Source: Dyadobacter sp. CY347 (lineage in GTDB: Bacteria > Bacteroidota > Bacteroidia > Cytophagales > Spirosomataceae). From it: a stretch of DNA of 64,000 nucleotides. The stretch covers positions 62,001-126,000 of the forward strand of contig NZ_JAKFFT010000010.1 in assembly GCF_021502655.1 (NCBI RefSeq). The letters are read 5' to 3'. A program made the translations under genes and the position numbers. Shown piece by piece: positions 24,574 to 32,701 of the stretch; position 1 is the stretch's first letter, and each line of letters starts with the position of its first letter. The notes below the pieces were generated by a model, which saw only the letters and a list, made by a program, of their open reading frames with translations, searched no databases and was not told the origin of the DNA.

Positions 24574-25443
24574 ATGATACTCCAACGAAAAACATTAGAA
24601 AAATTGCGAAGCATTATTAATGAGGAATCTGAGTATCGATCAGGCCCTCAACTAGTATCATTCTTTAATCAATTAGGGTTTAAAGATGCATACGGACAGG
24701 GCTTCCCCTCAAGGTGGAAGTATACTGATGAAAGATTGAATCTAATTAATGGTCGTCCCGAACTAGACCAATGTATAAAAATGCTTTTCGCAGTTGTTAA
24801 TTATGTAGGGAACGTCTCACGTTTGGATCAACTGATTAAAGAGTTCAACAACTATTTAGCGTTCGATAAGTGGAAGATTAAAAGAGTAAATGCTGAAATA
24901 CACTTTGAAAAATTGGACAAAGTGATAGTTCAAGATGAAATTGTATCAGAAAAATCTGACCTGAAGGAGGAGGATTTTCTCCATCAAGAATTTAAGAATT
25001 TAAGTCTCGACGCGTTAATGCTGGATGGATCCATAACAGCGGTATTGAAGTTAAGGTTTGAAGAAATAAAAACTTGCCTTAAGAATGAGGCACCGCTCGC
25101 AACAATATTCCTGATCGGCAGCACATTAGAAGGTATTTTGCTAGGAATTGCTTTGGCAAATCCGCAAAAATATAATCAATGCACAAGTACACCCAAAGAT
25201 AAAAACGGCACAGTAAAACCTTTTCATATGTGGACTCTTAGCAATTTTATTGACGTCTCATATGAGGTAGGATTCTTAAAGCAGGACGTTAAGAAATTTA
25301 GCCATGCGCTTAGGGATTTTCGGAATTATATCCACCCTTACGAGCAAATGAGTTCAAGGTTTAATCCAGATAAACACACCGCTTCAATCTGTTGGCAAGT
25401 ACTGAAAGCAGTAGTATTCCAACTATCGAGCAGGAAGAAATGA
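24574..25443 (+). CDS. AbiJ-like abortive infection protein with HEPN-like C-terminus
   Basis: A 289-residue protein. The N-terminal 115 residues (INEESEYRSGPQLVSFFN...GFPSRWKYTDERL...FNNYLAFDKW) fit the AbiJ N-terminal domain type 3. The C-terminal half is helical with LIGSTLEGILLGIAL and the motif RDFRNYIHP near residue 247, an Rx3-6H pattern of HEPN ribonucleases and Abi C-terminal domains. Such proteins are thought to shut down infected cells by RNA cleavage. An AAAAGG lies before the ATG. It is convergent with the CBASS operon, 13 nt away. The assignment rests on pattern memory, not a search. Confidence 0.65.
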   Translation: MILQRKTLEKLRSIINEESEYRSGPQLVSFFNQLGFKDAYGQGFPSRWKYTDERLNLINGRPELDQCIKMLFAVVNYVGNVSRLDQLIKEFNNYLAFDKWKIKRVNAEIHFEKLDKVIVQDEIVSEKSDLKEEDFLHQEFKNLSLDALMLDGSITAVLKLRFEEIKTCLKNEAPLATIFLIGSTLEGILLGIALANPQKYNQCTSTPKDKNGTVKPFHMWTLSNFIDVSYEVGFLKQDVKKFSHALRDFRNYIHPYEQMSSRFNPDKHTASICWQVLKAVVFQLSSRKK

Positions 25444-25456
25444 GTTCTTTGTTGAT

Positions 25457-26347
25457 TCACTGAGCGTTCCAAAATTTGTTAACAGCGCTCAAATATTTAT
25501 CGAATGACTCGGCTCTCCAAGTTACTGGAGAAGTTGGATGCAAGAGGCGATATAACTCATTTGCGCACAATAAGCTATTTTTGTCAGAATTGTTTAGCCA
25601 ATTGATCGAATTAACTACTGTGTCTTGAAAGGTTGATCCAAATTTTGAATTAGGAACGTTATAGAGCATGCCTTCCAGAAAATACGATGGCGCAATCCCT
25701 TCTTGTAGATATCCCTTCGTAATCATACTATTACGCATATTCTTTAAAATCCTAACACTTGGCTTAAACCAGCCATTGGTTGCCTTGTTTTTTGTAGTAC
25801 AGTTTGCCGAATGTTGTTTTGGAAAGTTAATAATCTCAGTTCCGCTACTTGATAGAAATCTGATACCTTCATGATAACTTTGGTCTGAATAACTTTTGAA
25901 CCTCGTATATCTGCGGTGCAACGTAGCAGCCAACACATCAGAATCACGGCGCGTTCCATTGCCTTCAACTAATATGGCCTTATTTCCCGGTTTTACCAAA
26001 CTACCAAATTCAAGTCTGAGTTGACCTATGACATCGGTCTTGAAGTCGCCATAGCTGTAGCTGGCAGTACTGCGTGATGCGTTATACAAGTTGAGATCGT
26101 CTTGACTCAGTCCTTCCAAATCAGAGTAATAAACTGAATCAAGCTGTATAACTACATCAACATCACTATCTGCATAGATATTGGTATCGTTTCCATAAGA
26201 TCCTTGAAGATAGATTGAATACTCCCTACCGTCATAGGGCGCACTTCTATCCTCCAAAGCCGACCGAATGGTTCTGTATGTACTTGCAGACTGCGTTATA
26301 GAGCCTTGTTTACTCCACGTGTCTAACTGATTTTCGCTAATTGCCAT
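25457..26347 (-). CDS. CBASS cyclic-oligonucleotide synthase (CD-NTase)
   Basis: A 296-residue nucleotidyltransferase with the GS motif LQGSYGNDT (G49-S50) and the metal-binding DSDVDVVIQL (D62, D64), with a third acidic residue expected in TDVIGQLRLEFG near residue 100. The fold continues with SSGTEIINFPKQHSANC and WFKPSVRILKNMRNSM, regions common in CD-NTases. After phage sensing these enzymes make cyclic di- or trinucleotides that switch on an effector. The gene follows the patatin effector by 6 nt. No Cap2/Cap3 or HORMA/TRIP13 genes are present, so this is a minimal type I CBASS. The nucleotide product cannot be predicted. Confidence 0.88.
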   Translation of the reverse strand: MAISENQLDTWSKQGSITQSASTYRTIRSALEDRSAPYDGREYSIYLQGSYGNDTNIYADSDVDVVIQLDSVYYSDLEGLSQDDLNLYNASRSTASYSYGDFKTDVIGQLRLEFGSLVKPGNKAILVEGNGTRRDSDVLAATLHRRYTRFKSYSDQSYHEGIRFLSSSGTEIINFPKQHSANCTTKNKATNGWFKPSVRILKNMRNSMITKGYLQEGIAPSYFLEGMLYNVPNSKFGSTFQDTVVNSINWLNNSDKNSLLCANELYRLLHPTSPVTWRAESFDKYLSAVNKFWNAQ

Positions 26348-26353
26348 ATCCTA

Positions 26354-27301
26354 TCAACCTAAAAGTATCTGTTGGATTTCATTTTCTCGCTTAGCAAAAG
26401 ACTCCGACCCACGTTGACGAAGCAAATTTAATTTATCCATGTTATACTCGAATAAATCGGTAGCCATTTCCGGTTTCTCAAAAGTATCGCTAATCCTTAT
26501 TGTTTTAATTCCACCATATATAATCTTCCGCAGCTGATCCATGGATTGGGTATTGATTTCAAGCGTCTTTTGAAGTAGTTGAACACTTAATAGATAATTG
26601 ACCCATCGAGTTCTACTAAACAGTGATGATTTTGGCTCTGGATATACACCAACACCGACACTTACAACGCGAAGATCTTCAATATTTTTGTGTAAACCAT
26701 TCACAGCATCAGCAATTGCATACAACGTTGGGTTGTTTGCACAGTAGCCACCATCGACTAACATGATATCGTCTCCCGCACTCGTTGTTACCCGCTTTTT
26801 TTCAAAAAATGGATATGCTGAGCAAGACGCTTGCACCGCTTCGGAAACAGATACACCAAATCCGGGAACAAAAGTAGCCGTACGACCGTGTGCCTGTTGG
26901 ATATTACCTTTAAATATCATTGGCGTTTCCAAATCCCATTTGGTAGCAACTACTCCAACGCCAGTTTTAAAATCCGAAAAAGTTGTATTCTCGAAAATTG
27001 CCGCTGCTGCGATTGAAAGTGCGTTTGATTTATCGGCAGCGCTCTTACACCTCATTATTGTTGGAACAAATTCTTTATAGGAGTCATGAATTTCATCGAC
27101 GGTTTTTCCAGCAGCGAGAAGTGAGCCAATAATGGAACCTGTGCTTGTTCCATAAATAAGGTCGAAAACTTCGCACAGTCGACAATTAAACATAGCTTCT
27201 ATTTCACGAAGCACGCCAAGTGAGTAAAAGCCTTTGGCCCCTCCACCGTCGAGACTAAGTATTCGAAAGTGCCTATTTCCTTCTGCTAATTCAACGCACA
27301 T
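26354..27301 (-). CDS. capV: CBASS patatin-like phospholipase effector (CapV-like)
   Basis: A 315-residue patatin: oxyanion motif SLDGGGAKGFYSLG near residue 16, nucleophile elbow YGTSTGSIIG (Ser near residue 52) and the catalytic Asp in LVDGGYCANNP near residue 180. There is no signal peptide. CapV proteins are activated by cyclic dinucleotides and degrade the inner membrane, killing the infected cell. A GAGGAA precedes the ATG. It is first in the two-gene operon with the CD-NTase, the order typical of phospholipase-CBASS. Confidence 0.88.
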   Translation of the reverse strand: MCVELAEGNRHFRILSLDGGGAKGFYSLGVLREIEAMFNCRLCEVFDLIYGTSTGSIIGSLLAAGKTVDEIHDSYKEFVPTIMRCKSAADKSNALSIAAAAIFENTTFSDFKTGVGVVATKWDLETPMIFKGNIQQAHGRTATFVPGFGVSVSEAVQASCSAYPFFEKKRVTTSAGDDIMLVDGGYCANNPTLYAIADAVNGLHKNIEDLRVVSVGVGVYPEPKSSLFSRTRWVNYLLSVQLLQKTLEINTQSMDQLRKIIYGGIKTIRISDTFEKPEMATDLFEYNMDKLNLLRQRGSESFAKRENEIQQILLG

Positions 27302-27386
27302 AATTCCTCAATGAATAGTCCCTAATATCGACAATTTATAACCAATTGCCAGTGTGAGTCTACTCTTTAAAATAACCTGTTTTGCT

Positions 27387-28592
27387 TCATAAATTAATCA
27401 CCTCATCTAAGGCATCGTCCGTCGTCTTGTTAATAAAGTTACTTTGATAACCCATTGTGGTCTTAATGTCTGAATGCCGATAAAGACGCTGTAAGATATT
27501 AACAGGGATCTTATCGGATGAAATTTGAGCGAAGGTATGCCGAGCAATATGCATAGTTAACGGCTTTGACAAGCCAAGTGTTTTCCCAACATGCTTCAAA
27601 TAGTCATTACAACTTTTCGTTCTGGTCTTGATATAACTCTGTACAACATACCCATCAGAGAGATCAACCATACGTGCTAGATCAGGAAAGACTAGATTAT
27701 GTGCGCTTTCCTTACCATATTCTGCCAATATCTTTGAAGCTTTATCTGGAACCCTCAATGATCCCGCTTTCAGATTCTTGCCCATAGAGTAGTATAGCCG
27801 GTCATTTTGAAAATCCGACCATTTCATTCTAAGTACATCAGAAATCCTCATTCCGGCGAAGTAGAACGAGATAAGCCACAAATTTCGCGCATGGTGCTGA
27901 CCATCTGTAAGCTCTGCTTCTTCTAATGATTTCACCTCGGCTGAAGTCAAACCAATTTTGGCGCTATCTGGAAATTTGATTGAAATCTTCCCCTTTCCGA
28001 ACGGATAGTATTTTTGATCGACCAATCCTGCGGTGATTGCCTGGTTAAAAATAGTACGGATTACCACCAGGTGATTTACGACCGTCCGCTCAGTTACCTT
28101 GCGTTTACTGCGTAAGTAAGTTTGAAATTGTCGTAATAGCGCCGGATTTATATCCGTAAAGCTGATATCAACTCCCTTTAAAAATTCTTTGAAACGATTT
28201 ACACGCGGAAGATCGGCTGACTTGCGATTGAACTTCCCGTTATTTTCCAGCTGATCACAATACAGGTTTGCCTGCGAGAAAAAACCTGCTCCTGCTACCT
28301 GCTTGATTGTTTTGCGGACAGCGGCCACAGAATTATCTTTTTTCTGACTGGCTAGTTGAAGCAGCTGGTCATTGATCTCTGCTTTTTTGGATAAAATGAG
28401 ATTGTTCAGCCATACTGAGTTTGGGTGTGCTTTCTTGACTTTCTGGCCTATGGCGTCCCATTCGCTCTCTTTCACATTCTGTTTAAGATACACGTAGGTT
28501 GAGCTACGGTTATTTGTCACACGCAATGCAATGGGAAAAGTGCCGTCTTGATTAGGCTTTTTACGCAAGATAACTTTAATTGTAGACGGCAT
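27387..28592 (-). CDS. Bacteroidota-type tyrosine integrase of the island
   Basis: A 401-residue integrase with an N-terminal arm-binding domain (RKKPNQDGTFPIALRVTNN), an SAM-like core-binding domain near residues 115-190 and a catalytic domain with the first Arg in FAGMRISDVLRMKW, the HIARHTFA box, the HSDIKTTMGYQS stretch and its terminal Tyr. It is the end gene of the island: its start codon is 173 nt from the attR repeat and it is transcribed away from it. It presumably recombines the 62-bp tRNA-Leu repeats, binding the paired GGTACAACA repeats at each end. Confidence 0.95.
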   Translation of the reverse strand: MPSTIKVILRKKPNQDGTFPIALRVTNNRSSTYVYLKQNVKESEWDAIGQKVKKAHPNSVWLNNLILSKKAEINDQLLQLASQKKDNSVAAVRKTIKQVAGAGFFSQANLYCDQLENNGKFNRKSADLPRVNRFKEFLKGVDISFTDINPALLRQFQTYLRSKRKVTERTVVNHLVVIRTIFNQAITAGLVDQKYYPFGKGKISIKFPDSAKIGLTSAEVKSLEEAELTDGQHHARNLWLISFYFAGMRISDVLRMKWSDFQNDRLYYSMGKNLKAGSLRVPDKASKILAEYGKESAHNLVFPDLARMVDLSDGYVVQSYIKTRTKSCNDYLKHVGKTLGLSKPLTMHIARHTFAQISSDKIPVNILQRLYRHSDIKTTMGYQSNFINKTTDDALDEVINL

Positions 28593-28645
28593 ATCATTCA
28601 GGATGAGACTGTTTCAGATATGCAAATATAAGAGTTTCGAAATCA

Positions 28646-28668
28646 TTGGTACAACATAGGTACAACAA
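28646..28668 (+). promoter_or_regulatory. Right arm-type integrase site (candidate)
   Basis: Identical over 23 bp to 2470-2492: two GGTACAACA copies 11 bp apart, in the same orientation. It lies 97 bp inside attR and 54 bp upstream of the integrase start codon, so bound integrase could also regulate its own gene. Confidence 0.65.
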
Positions 28669-28765
28669 ATGACAGTTTACTATGAATTTAACTAAATCAA
28701 TATTATCTTATATTGTTGATATACAGGTACTATTGATACACATGAAACCACATGGAACCAAAATT

Positions 28766-28827
28766 CGCAGGACTTAAAATCCTGTGAGCCGAAACGCTCG
28801 TACGGGTTCGATTCCCGTCCCCGGTAC
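28766..28827 (+). repeat. attR: right 62-bp direct repeat (tRNA-Leu 3' fragment)
   Basis: A perfect copy of 2363-2424. The 5' half of the tRNA is missing, so this is the displaced native 3' end and not a working tRNA gene. The frames on either strand here are artefacts of the tRNA sequence. Confidence 0.95.
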
Positions 28828-28828
28828 A

Positions 28829-28859
28829 AAGCCTCTGGATCTTCACCAGAGGCTTTTTT
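28829..28859 (+). terminator. Original tRNA-Leu terminator, displaced by the island
   Basis: AAGCCTCTGG-ATCTTCA-CCAGAGGCTT with a T-run begins 2 nt after attR. It should be the native terminator of the tRNA-Leu gene now 26 kb away. The next 74 nt lead to the response-regulator gene. Confidence 0.8.
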
Positions 28860-28933
28860 CTTTCCCGGAATGCTTGATTTAGGCAATACTTTTCTACATT
28901 TATCTTCCTGACGATTTTTCAATATCTGCCTGC

Positions 28934-29632
28934 ATGAAGCTTTTGCTTATCGAAGACGAACCCAGTGTGATCTCCCTCATTCAAAGAAGTCTATCCGCTT
29001 CCGGACATGAAATAACGGTGGCTATGGATGGGAAATCGGGGTTAGAAATGGCTACGCACCATACATTCGATATGATCATTCTGGACTTGATGCTCCCAGT
29101 CATTAATGGCATGGAAGTGTGCCGGAAGATCCGCAGCGAAGGCCATGCAACGCCTATTCTCATGCTGACAGCGCTTGGGACAACGGAAAACATTGTATCC
29201 GGATTGGATGCCGGCGCGGACGATTATATGACCAAGCCGTTCAAACTGGCCGAACTTGAAGCCCGCATCCGTACGCTTACCCGGAGAGGCAAGGAAGTTG
29301 AAAAGGAGAAGAACGGGACGAAACTTGAAATCGCAGATCTGGTGCTCAACACCGAAACCAAGATCGTGCAAAGAAACGGCCATACAATCGAGCTTACGGC
29401 CACGGAATTTCGCCTGCTGGAATTTCTGATCCACAACCGGAATAAAGTGCTCAACAGAATGGAAATCCTGGAAAATGTATGGGACATTAATTTCAACCTG
29501 GGCACCAATGTTGTGGACGTTTACATTAATTATCTCCGCAAAAAAGTGGATAAAAACCAAAAGAATAAGCTGATACACACTGTTTTCGGCATGGGATATG
29601 TGATGCGACAGTCTTATGAAGATACAAACTAA
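28934..29632 (+). CDS. OmpR-family response regulator
   Basis: A 232-residue two-domain regulator. The receiver domain has the acidic pair in LLIEDEPSVI, the phospho-accepting Asp in IILDLMLPVINGMEV and the Lys in MTKPFKLAELEAR. The C-terminal winged-helix DNA-binding domain covers about residues 130-225 (ELTATEFRLLEFLIHNRNK; VDVYINYLRKKVD). Its gene overlaps the histidine kinase gene by 17 nt, so the two form a cognate pair. The signal is unknown. This is the first chromosomal gene after the island. Confidence 0.93.
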   Translation: MKLLLIEDEPSVISLIQRSLSASGHEITVAMDGKSGLEMATHHTFDMIILDLMLPVINGMEVCRKIRSEGHATPILMLTALGTTENIVSGLDAGADDYMTKPFKLAELEARIRTLTRRGKEVEKEKNGTKLEIADLVLNTETKIVQRNGHTIELTATEFRLLEFLIHNRNKVLNRMEILENVWDINFNLGTNVVDVYINYLRKKVDKNQKNKLIHTVFGMGYVMRQSYEDTN

Positions 29633-30992
29633 AATTGCGCTCATTTTCACGATCCTCACGTCCGGCATCATTGTGGCGCTGAGCGTGTTCATTTATACCT
29701 TCGGGTCAGAGAGCGTTTCCAACAGCTTTTACCACCGCCTCGAAGTCCGGGCCGACATCATTGGCCATGCGGCGTTACAGAAAAGTAAATCCACCACCTC
29801 CATATATTACGACATTAAGGAAAGGCACCTGGGTGATCTGCCTTTTGAACAACACCATATTATCAAAAACGGAGAGATTGAAAAGGCAAAGCAACTGAAA
29901 GAACGGTTGCCGATGCCTCCTGCATTTTACGACAACATTGTCAGAAAGGAACCTGCGCGTTTCTTCAAAAATGACACTTCTTACGTTGGATTAAACATTA
30001 ACCAGGCAGGCAAAACGATCATTGTATTGTCATCCGCAGTGGATCTTTACGGCCTGGAAGAAATTGAAAACCTGAAAAAGCTGCTCATAGTTGGTTTTTT
30101 CATTTCCATGATATTTGTTTTTACGTTTGGGAAACTCTTTTCTACCCAAGTTTTCAATCCCATCAGACGCATTATACGTAATGTGAAAGGAATCAGCGCG
30201 CACAATCTGCATCAGCGTTTGGATGTGGCCGGAAGTAATGATGAGATCGATGACCTTACGCATACATTCAATGATATGCTCAACCGACTGGAAATCACAT
30301 TTGAAATACAAAATAACTTTGTCAGCAACGCTTCACACGAATTTAGGACGCCGCTTACCGTGATCAGTGGCGAAGCGCAACTGGGTCTTTCCGTGGAAGG
30401 AATGCCAGCCGCTGCGAAATCTTCATTTGAGGTCATTTATAAAGAAGCAGGAAAGCTGGAACATTTGGCCAACAGCATGTTAAAGTTGGCGCAGACCGGT
30501 TTCGACGGCACAAAAGAACAATGGTCGCCTATCCGGGTCGATGAATTGGTTCTGTCGGTCAAAGAAGCTGTGGACAAGATCATTCCGGATAATCGCGTTG
30601 AGATTGATTTTAATCACTTGCCTGAGGACGAAGCCAAACTCACGATTAACGGAAATCAGACTCTTCTTACCGCCGCATTGTCAAACATTGTTCTGAACAG
30701 CTGTAAGTATTCTGATAATAAGCCCGTTAACATTATCATTTCTTCTGATGAAACGCATTCTATTGTTGAAATTGAAGACTTTGGGATAGGCATTCCCGAT
30801 CGGGAGATTGCCCAGATCTATGTCCCGTTCTTCCGGGCATCTAATACGGAGCGCTATAAGGGCTTTGGTATCGGACTTCCTTTGGCTAATAACATTGTAA
30901 AAAAGCACAACGGGACCATCGCCGTTGATAGTCAGGTCGGTGCGGGAACGAGCTTTAAAATATTCCTGCCACACTCGAAAGCCGCTTTCTAA
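29616..30992 (+). CDS. Sensor histidine kinase
   Basis: A 458-residue membrane kinase. One membrane helix lies at residues 7-28 and a second near residues 153-173, enclosing a periplasmic sensor region of about 125 residues. Then come a HAMP domain, the HisKA phospho-acceptor in SNASHEFRTPLTVISGEAQ, and a HATPase domain with its N box NIVLNSCKYS, G1 box EDFGIGIPD and G2 box GFGIGLPLANNIV. All catalytic motifs are present. The sensor part is not a recognised domain. It is translationally coupled to the response regulator. Confidence 0.93.
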   Translation: MKIQTKIALIFTILTSGIIVALSVFIYTFGSESVSNSFYHRLEVRADIIGHAALQKSKSTTSIYYDIKERHLGDLPFEQHHIIKNGEIEKAKQLKERLPMPPAFYDNIVRKEPARFFKNDTSYVGLNINQAGKTIIVLSSAVDLYGLEEIENLKKLLIVGFFISMIFVFTFGKLFSTQVFNPIRRIIRNVKGISAHNLHQRLDVAGSNDEIDDLTHTFNDMLNRLEITFEIQNNFVSNASHEFRTPLTVISGEAQLGLSVEGMPAAAKSSFEVIYKEAGKLEHLANSMLKLAQTGFDGTKEQWSPIRVDELVLSVKEAVDKIIPDNRVEIDFNHLPEDEAKLTINGNQTLLTAALSNIVLNSCKYSDNKPVNIIISSDETHSIVEIEDFGIGIPDREIAQIYVPFFRASNTERYKGFGIGLPLANNIVKKHNGTIAVDSQVGAGTSFKIFLPHSKAAF

Positions 30993-31133
30993 TCCCGTTT
31001 TAATACTCTAATCCCGTTCTAATAAGTCTCTCATTGTATTATAACACCACTTTTAACTGGTGCTAACAACCTCGCTGTAACATTGCATTATCAAATTTAT
31101 CAATGCATCAATCAACAAAACAAGCGAGAAAAT

Positions 31134-31592
31134 ATGAAGACTGTAATTATCCCGGCCGGCTTTACTGCTGACAGCCTGCAAGTTGCACACATCCTTGCCA
31201 GAAACGCACAACAGAAGTTCTCGATCGTCTTTACACACCTTTTCCACGTTGCCGACGACATTCAGGACCTTCTTTTCTCAACTTACAGAAAGAAAGAATA
31301 CGACTTTGTTTCAGAGGATTTCTGGAAGGAATGTCATGTCATCAAAGATTTATACGGCAACAAAGTTCATAGCATTAAGGTTGAATTTTTCTACGGTAAC
31401 AAGCTTGCCGCATTTAAAAACTTCCTTGAAGCGAACAACGCCGACTTCATCGCATACTCTGAAAGCAATGGCATCCCAAAATTGTCGAAAAGCAGCCTGG
31501 AAGCATTGCCCGTAATTAAAAAAGCAGGTGTGGAATTGATTAATGTAGACAAGATTGAGGAACCAGCTAATACACAGGAAATATGCTTCTGA
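31134..31592 (+). CDS. Universal-stress-protein-like small protein
   Basis: A 152-residue alpha/beta protein. The ATG at 31134 is used; the frame opens earlier without a good start. The opening KTVIIPAGFTADSLQVAHILA resembles the first strand and helix of UspA-type folds, but the C-terminal ATP-binding G-rich motif is not seen, so nucleotide binding is doubtful. It overlaps the bestrophin gene by 10 nt and may regulate that channel; this is inferred from the overlap. Confidence 0.55.
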   Translation: MKTVIIPAGFTADSLQVAHILARNAQQKFSIVFTHLFHVADDIQDLLFSTYRKKEYDFVSEDFWKECHVIKDLYGNKVHSIKVEFFYGNKLAAFKNFLEANNADFIAYSESNGIPKLSKSSLEALPVIKKAGVELINVDKIEEPANTQEICF

Positions 31593-32494
31593 AAAAAAAT
31601 ATCCCGATCAAATACATTTTTGGCAAAATCAAATACGAGATTTTATTTGTAGCCATTTATGGATTTGCGATTGAGATCATCTATAAAAATTTCAACATTA
31701 CAGAGATCTCCATTCCGATGACAGTCCCCACAGTGCTGGGAACGATCATTTCACTCCTGCTCGCATTCAGGTCCAACCAGGCATATGACCGCTGGTGGGA
31801 AGCCCGTCAGATCTGGGGCGCTGTTGTTAATGATTCCAGGACGCTGGCCCGTCAGGTAATGTTCCTGATCGATGATCCTTATAATCCGGATCAGATTGAT
31901 GGTTTCAAAAACCGCATTATCAAACGGCAAATTGCATGGTGCTATGCATTAGCGCACGGTCTGAGAAAAGAAGATCCAATGCCTGCCATTGAGAAATATG
32001 TATCGGCAGAAGAATGTGATTCGTTGCAAGATTATGATAACAAGCATGTTGGATTGATCCAATTGCATGCGCGCGATTATAATAACGCATTAAAGCAAGG
32101 CTGGGTAAACCCATATCAACAAATCGAGATGGACGCAACGCTGACGCGTCTGGTAGACTCAATGGGGAAATGCGAACGGATCAAGAACACCGTTTTCCCT
32201 TCGACTTACAGCCTGTACATTCATCTGGCATTGCACTTTTTCATTTTACTGCTCCCGTTTGGACTGGTGGAACTATTTGGTTTCCTGATGGTCCCGGTGC
32301 TGATCGTCATCACAGGATGTTTTTTCCTGATCGAAAAAATGGCCATCCATTTGCAGGATCCGTTCGAAAACAAGCCAACGGATACGCCAATGCTGACCAT
32401 TTCCAGGAACATTGAACGCGATTTGAAACAAATGATGCGCGATAAGCAAATGCCGGTGGCAGTTCCTCAGGCCCAGCATTTCTATGTTCTTTAA
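31583..32494 (+). CDS. Bestrophin-family ion channel
   Basis: A 303-residue membrane protein with the bestrophin hallmarks: the N-terminal helix LFVAIYGFAIEIIY, the pore-region SIPMTVPTVLGTIISLLLAFRSNQAYDRWWEAR near residues 46-80 (split across helix and loop), and a C-terminal helix pair FFILLLPFGLVELFG and MVPVLIVITGCFFLIEKM. The late DPFENKPTDTPM segment is the conserved region after the pore. Bacterial homologues form pentameric channels. The gene is translationally coupled to the small USP-like gene upstream. Confidence 0.88.
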   Translation: MLLKKNIPIKYIFGKIKYEILFVAIYGFAIEIIYKNFNITEISIPMTVPTVLGTIISLLLAFRSNQAYDRWWEARQIWGAVVNDSRTLARQVMFLIDDPYNPDQIDGFKNRIIKRQIAWCYALAHGLRKEDPMPAIEKYVSAEECDSLQDYDNKHVGLIQLHARDYNNALKQGWVNPYQQIEMDATLTRLVDSMGKCERIKNTVFPSTYSLYIHLALHFFILLLPFGLVELFGFLMVPVLIVITGCFFLIEKMAIHLQDPFENKPTDTPMLTISRNIERDLKQMMRDKQMPVAVPQAQHFYVL

Positions 32495-32564
32495 GCTTTG
32501 CAAAAGCCTTTTTTATTGCTTGAATTTATTGGATAACTAACTAGGAATTTGTTCTATGATTTTA

Positions 32565-32592
32565 AAAAAGACTTCCGCCTGGAAGTCTTTTT
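32565..32592. terminator. Terminator after the bestrophin gene
   Basis: AAGACTTCC-GCCT-GGAAGTCTT followed by T's and preceded by A's, so it could stop transcription from either side. It lies between the bestrophin and SNF2 genes. Confidence 0.8.
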
Positions 32593-32701
32593 TATTGGTT
32601 GGTTTTCACCTATATTTGAAGTTTTCCAAATTGTAAAGAGCCTCTTTATTTGAAAAAGCAGCGCTTCACAAGCACTTCACGCCTAGCCCAACACTAACAG
32701 A

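Larger units (their letters stand above)
2363..28827. mobile_element. Integrative mobilisable/defence island in tRNA-Leu
   Basis: The element is bounded by a 62-bp perfect direct repeat of the tRNA-Leu 3' part. It encodes a tyrosine integrase (27387-28592) beside the right end, and an identical 23-bp repeat lies just inside each end (2470-2492 and 28646-28668). Its content is a MobF relaxase, a coupling ATPase, ArdC, a primase-like protein, a second integrase, type I restriction-modification, a Septu-like pair, an AbiJ-like gene and CBASS. No VirB-type channel genes are seen, so it is best called an integrative mobilisable element with a defence cargo. Two integrase modules and one broken integrase indicate a composite history. 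Confidence 0.92.

Noticed and set aside
2363..28827. Prophage or self-transmissible ICE
   Set aside because: There are no capsid, terminase, tail or lysis genes, and no VirB4 or other channel genes. Only relaxase and coupling functions are present.
28692..28922. Minus-strand 76-codon open frame over attR
   Set aside because: It reads through the displaced tRNA-Leu fragment and a terminator hairpin, so it is not a gene.
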